Below are positions 60,309-64,000 of a stretch of 64,000 bases of DNA, piece after piece. A program made the translations under genes and the position numbers. Position 1 is the stretch's first letter. Every line of letters begins with the position of its first letter. The stretch covers positions 35,278,001 through 35,342,000 of the forward strand of contig CM060733.1 of the NCBI GenBank assembly GCA_030704615.1, given 5' to 3'. The notes under the pieces are model-generated. The model saw only the letters and a program-made list of their open reading frames with translations. It was not told the origin of the DNA and did no database searches. The DNA comes from Takakia lepidozioides (Eukaryota; Streptophyta; Takakiopsida; Takakiales; Takakiaceae).

Positions 60309-60405
60309 TTCGCCCCCCTTTCCCCCCGCTCTCCTTGGCGGGGGCAGGTTTGAACCCGCAACCTTGTGGAAAATACACCACAACCTTACCAACAAGCCAT
60401 GCTCT
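60309..60405 (-). mobile_element. tRNA-derived SINE head
   Basis: On the minus strand an A-box-like TGGCTTGTTGGT (60388-60399) is followed about 33 bases later by a perfect-type B box GGTTCAAACC (60347-60356). The spacing is that of a tRNA promoter. The sequence cannot fold into a full tRNA, and a CG-rich body follows, so a tRNA-derived SINE is the better reading. Confidence 0.6.
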
Positions 60406-60690
60406 ATTCAATGAAACAACCTCTACTTTTTTGTTAATAAACTGTTTCTATTCAGTTAAACTTGTTGCCATTACTACATGACTAACCCGGTATCATTACT
60501 ACACTAACGTAGTCTAGTATACTTGCACATTATCCCTTGCCACTCCCCCAAACAAACACACACAAACTACACAAGCACTTAACACGTCTCTAGTCTCTAC
60601 ACCCTGGAGACTCCCGTTGCGAAGAGGAGACGGAGGCGCCGCATCTCGGCCTTATACTATACCACCCCGAGGCAACGAGCTGTTGCGGCG

Positions 60691-63600
60691 ATGGGGAGGA
60701 AGAAGGACACTCGAGGGGGAGGCGTTGCTGGTGGTGGTGGTGGTAGAGGCAAGCTGCGGACGGAGAAGGTAAGCTGTAGTTTTGTTTTTTTTCATGACCT
60801 GCACTTAGGCATATGCGCCATCGCATAAGCCCCACCAAGCTGCTCCTAATCTAGCACCTCCGCCGGCGCAGATGCCTAAGTCACTTCAACTCTCACAAGT
60901 TTGCGAATCTCCACACATACACACAACCGTCTCCGCCGGCGGAGACAGCTCATTCCCCTTGGTTTTTTCTGATGCTTGGAAGGGCTGGGCTGCCACCTCC
61001 GCCGGCGCATACCGTTGGAGCTGGGATGCTCACATGTTTCAGGAAGTGCTCCTCTACTCCCATCCCGTTTATTTTTTTGCATGCTCATACGTTGCTGATG
61101 CTCCGAGCGGGTTGGGCTGGCGTATCCGCCGGCGCATACCTGTGCAGCAGGGCTGCTCAAATGTTTCAGGAAGTTCTCCCCTTTTCCATCTCCTTTGTTT
61201 TTCCGCATGCTCAAAAGTTGCTGATGCTCCGAGTGGGCTGCGCTGGCATATCCGCCGGCGCATACCCATTGAGTACATTCTTTTTTGCTCAGCTCATAGG
61301 TTTCAGGAACCTCCTGCAAGCGTCTCCGCCGGCGGAGACACTTGGAGCTTGGTTTTTTTTGCATATTCCCTGTGTTACGGAAGCTCCAAAGCGCCAAGGC
61401 TGCCACCTCTGTCAACACAGACCCGTGCAGCAGGGCTGCTCACATATTTCAGGAAGTTCTCCCCCCCTTCCATCTCTTTTGTTTCTCCGCATTCTCATAA
61501 GTTGTTGATGCTCCGAGCGGGCTGGGCTGCCATATCCGCCGGCGCATACCCATTGAGCACAATCTTTTTTTGCTTAGCTCCTAGGTTTCAGGAACCTCAT
61601 GCAAGCATCTCCGCCGGCGGAGATGCTTGGAGCTTGGTTTTTTGTTGTATATTCCTTGTGTTACGTAAGCTCCAAAGTGTCGAGGCTGCCACCTCCGTCG
61701 GCGCAGACGCTTGGGGAACCTTCCCTATTTTGGTTGATCACAGTATTCAAGTATCTCAAAGCTTCTACGTTGCCACCTCCACAACTCCACATGCTTCCAT
61801 AGGCCTAGTTTGATCTTTCAAGGTGCTCCTGTATGTTTGGCTACAACCTCCCTTCCATGGTATGCGCCGGCGCATATGCTTGGAGCTCCTTGAGCAAAAA
61901 TTTCTTCAAGGGCCTCAAATCTTGTCAAATTTTGAGTTGGTTGCACATATGTGTCATATGCGCCGGCGTAGGTGGTCGGAGGTCCTCTGTCGGGATGCTC
62001 AGGCCTGTATTCTGCTCCAAGTTGTAAGCTTTGAAAGACAAGGATATTCATGGAATTAGTTGACTATCCAAATTCATTTGTTTTCTTCATGCAACCATGA
62101 CACTGAACTGCTCTTTTTACATATTATACATTCACACATGTGCTCTTCTCATACACTGACATCTTGAACTGTTTTGGTCTATGGAATTAGGAAATTACTA
62201 CTACAACTGAAGCTGTGGAGGCCGGGACGCTTGCAACCATTATTGACGACATTGATGCAGGGAATTGGGGGGCAGATGAGTATGAAGAGGATACAACATC
62301 TAGTGATCCTCTTTCTCTAGATGCCAAACAGGCAATTATTCTGGAAAAGAAACAAGATCTGAATGTAACTTTCAGGTCCCTCCTCATTGAGGATGGAGTT
62401 ATGGACATTCCATTGTGTCGCATGATTTCTATGCAGGTTGTTAGGCCCGCCCTTGCCAACGACATCCTAAAGCTTAGAGGAGACTTCTATTCTGGATACC
62501 ATCCAGGAGCAGCCGTGTTCTATGTTTCTGTTGAGGGGATTGATGGATCTACTATAGATGTAGGTCCTGATATCATCTCTACATGGGATAGTCATTGGAA
62601 AACAGTCAATGATGAGTTTGAGAAGTATCTTGAGTCCAAGCCAAAGTTGCATCATCTTCGGGGGAAGATGTTTCATGTCTGGGATGGGAATCATAGGCTT
62701 CAAGCATGGTATCCCTATATCAATGAAGTTCATGGGGCCAACTTGTCAAGACATGTCTGTGTGACAAGTTGGGTGCTCAATGCGGACATTGAAAATCGTG
62801 GTTCCCTCAGGTCCATCATGGATGGAGTGAATGTGTGAGTTTCCTTTCTATTCTTCATTTACTTTCATGTTCAATGTTGTCATGTTCTTGCTCAATGGAT
62901 GTACATATACACATCTTCTTTCTAATGATCATATTTTATATGTGCAGGGCAACAGAGAGGGCACATGTTACATCCAAATTTGTGCACTTGGTTTGCAAGG
63001 TCAATATGATTGGCCTTACACCTGTCTCTGAATGGAAGAATGTATTGAGGAAAGAGCAATACGACGAATGCAGGAAAGACTTGGTATAACCTGACAGTCC
63101 ATGCAATGACAGAGATTTTGTACAAGGTAACATCATGTCTTAACCAAGTTTCATTCTTTGCATCCATAGACAAGATTCACCTCTGGTTCATGTTATGAAC
63201 TGTTTTGGTTCTTTTGGCAGCATGATATTGTTGAGGCCCAACGCATGGCGGGGGAAGCTTACAAACTTGCTGAGGGGCCAAAGAGTCAAGAGGGCCTTGA
63301 AGATACAATGAGACAGGCTGGATTGAAAGCAAGGGAGCAACACAAGAGTCAGCTTGTGAAGTTGCTTCCTATTGCTGATCCAACCCTTGGAGAGGGGTTT
63401 CTCCAAGAACTTAAACTGCATTGGTCACGTGTAAAGGCAGGATCAGAGGAAATGACCCAAGAGAAAATGGTGAACATTGCTACCGCCCGGGTGGATCCTG
63501 AAGAAAAGGTGGAATGGCTACATATATGGAATGGAGACCAAACACTTCACGACCATAATTTTTTTCCACCCGGGCCTATCAGTGGGCCAACACTTGATCC

Positions 63601-63949
63601 TTGGCTGAATAGAAGGACTTTTTGGTGGCAGGTACATATACAATCACTATCTTCTCAATGCAATTAATTCATTTTGTTGATGACACATTAACATAGTTAT
63701 TTAACTGACTGTATTTTCTGGCAGCTCCGCAAGGTTGCCTTGGCTCAGTTTGCCTTGTACACCACTCAGCTTGGCCAATTTCATGTTGCCTTGGAGGAAG
63801 GAGAGAGTGAGAGTCTGGGAGACTACATGGACACATGGAAGATGACTCATTTCAATGAGTTGTTTCATAGAGAGTTCTCATTGCCAAAGGGGCCATTCAG
63901 AGGCAATGATTGGGAACAACAAACAGGTGGTGAGACGGATTTTATTCAG
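60691..63949 (+). CDS. Multi-exon gene with a ParB/sulfiredoxin-like signature, partial
   Basis: Exons: 60691-60768, 62191-62834, 62948-63083, 63221-63631 and 63725-63949, all with GT-AG introns and matching phases (0, 2, 0, 0, 0); the gene continues past the window after FIQ. The first exon gives MGRKKDTRGGG plus a Gly run. Residues ~75-215 include VVRPALANDILKLRG and WDGNHRLQAWYPYIN near residue 190, which resembles the DG(H/N)HRxxA motif of ParB-like and sulfiredoxin folds. The rest (EWKNVLRKEQYDECR, MRQAGLKAREQHKSQL) is helical and charged. The first intron is 1.4 kb and holds the palindromic repeat array. I do not know the family. The ParB-like fold is inference from the motif; exon structure is well supported. 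Confidence 0.7.
60850..62000. repeat. Intronic array of palindromic GCCGGC boxes
   Basis: About eleven boxes of the type CTCCGCCGGCGGAGA, ATCCGCCGGCGCATA or TATGCGCCGGCGCATA occur between 60856 and 61970. They are embedded in degenerate repeats with TTTCAGGAA and GGAGCTTGG words. The 313-codon open frame across it (60872-61813) follows the repeats and is not counted as a gene. Confidence 0.8.
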
Positions 63950-64000
63950 GTACCATCTTTCCATTGCATTGTACATGGATAGTGTATACACCTTGTAAGT

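Noticed and set aside
60309-60405. A tRNA gene on the minus strand
   Set aside because: A and B boxes are present, but no complete cloverleaf or acceptor stem can be formed.
60872-61813. A 313-codon open frame on the plus strand
   Set aside because: It lies in an intron of well-supported exons and consists of the palindromic repeat array.

Overview
The window is eukaryotic nuclear DNA from a green plant, most likely a streptophyte outside the seed plants (alga or seedless land plant). The evidence is spliceosomal GT-AG introns, a plant-type LON-domain gene with a Ser-rich N-terminus, a plant-style leucine-rich-repeat remnant, and a repeat content of Copia, Gypsy, Helitron, hAT, Mutator-like, LINE and SINE elements. 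The species cannot be fixed from sequence alone. No bacterial genes, CRISPR arrays or rRNA genes were seen.

Layout. 0-5.9 kb holds a decayed Helitron (minus) joined to a Copia RT fragment (minus), then a separate Copia RNase H tail with its 3' LTR (plus). 6.2-8.2 kb is a set of nested non-autonomous hAT elements with exact 8-bp target duplications. 9.6-12.1 kb is an hAT transposase whose single reading frame is broken only by nonsense codons. 12.6-15.5 kb is a truncated Copia (plus). 17.7-25.1 kb is a LINE ORF1-like gene split by a complete Copia element (18109-24438, LTRs, PBS, PPT and TATTT duplications all visible), which itself carries a 5'-truncated LINE. 25.78-26.07 kb is a solo LTR. 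27.0-27.4 kb is an LRR remnant. 29.4-33.9 kb is the best host gene, an eight-exon LON-domain protein on the minus strand, with a LINE fragment in its last intron. 34-37.4 kb has a possible TA-flanked inverted-repeat element, a hairpin, a ~505-bp tandem duplication and a second hAT transposase tail. 38.5-45.3 kb is a Ty3/Gypsy element (minus) that encodes gag, protease, a DNMT3-like cytosine-5 DNA methyltransferase, RT, RNase H, integrase and a C-terminal PHD finger. 45.3-48.5 kb is its low-complexity leader or flank. 48.6-59.6 kb has three copies of one Mutator-like transposase family, two broken and one with an intact 1180-codon frame, with a methyltransferase-like gene remnant (51.6-53.3 kb) and a ~95-bp satellite between them. 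60.7-64 kb is a multi-exon gene with a ParB/sulfiredoxin-like signature that runs off the window.

The most interesting points are the Gypsy element that carries both a DNA methyltransferase and a histone-reader-type zinc finger, the possible ParB-like plus amino-methyltransferase gene family, and the clean nested hAT insertions. Decay is dominated by changes that look like C-to-T transitions in the hAT genes and by single-base frameshifts in the retroelements.
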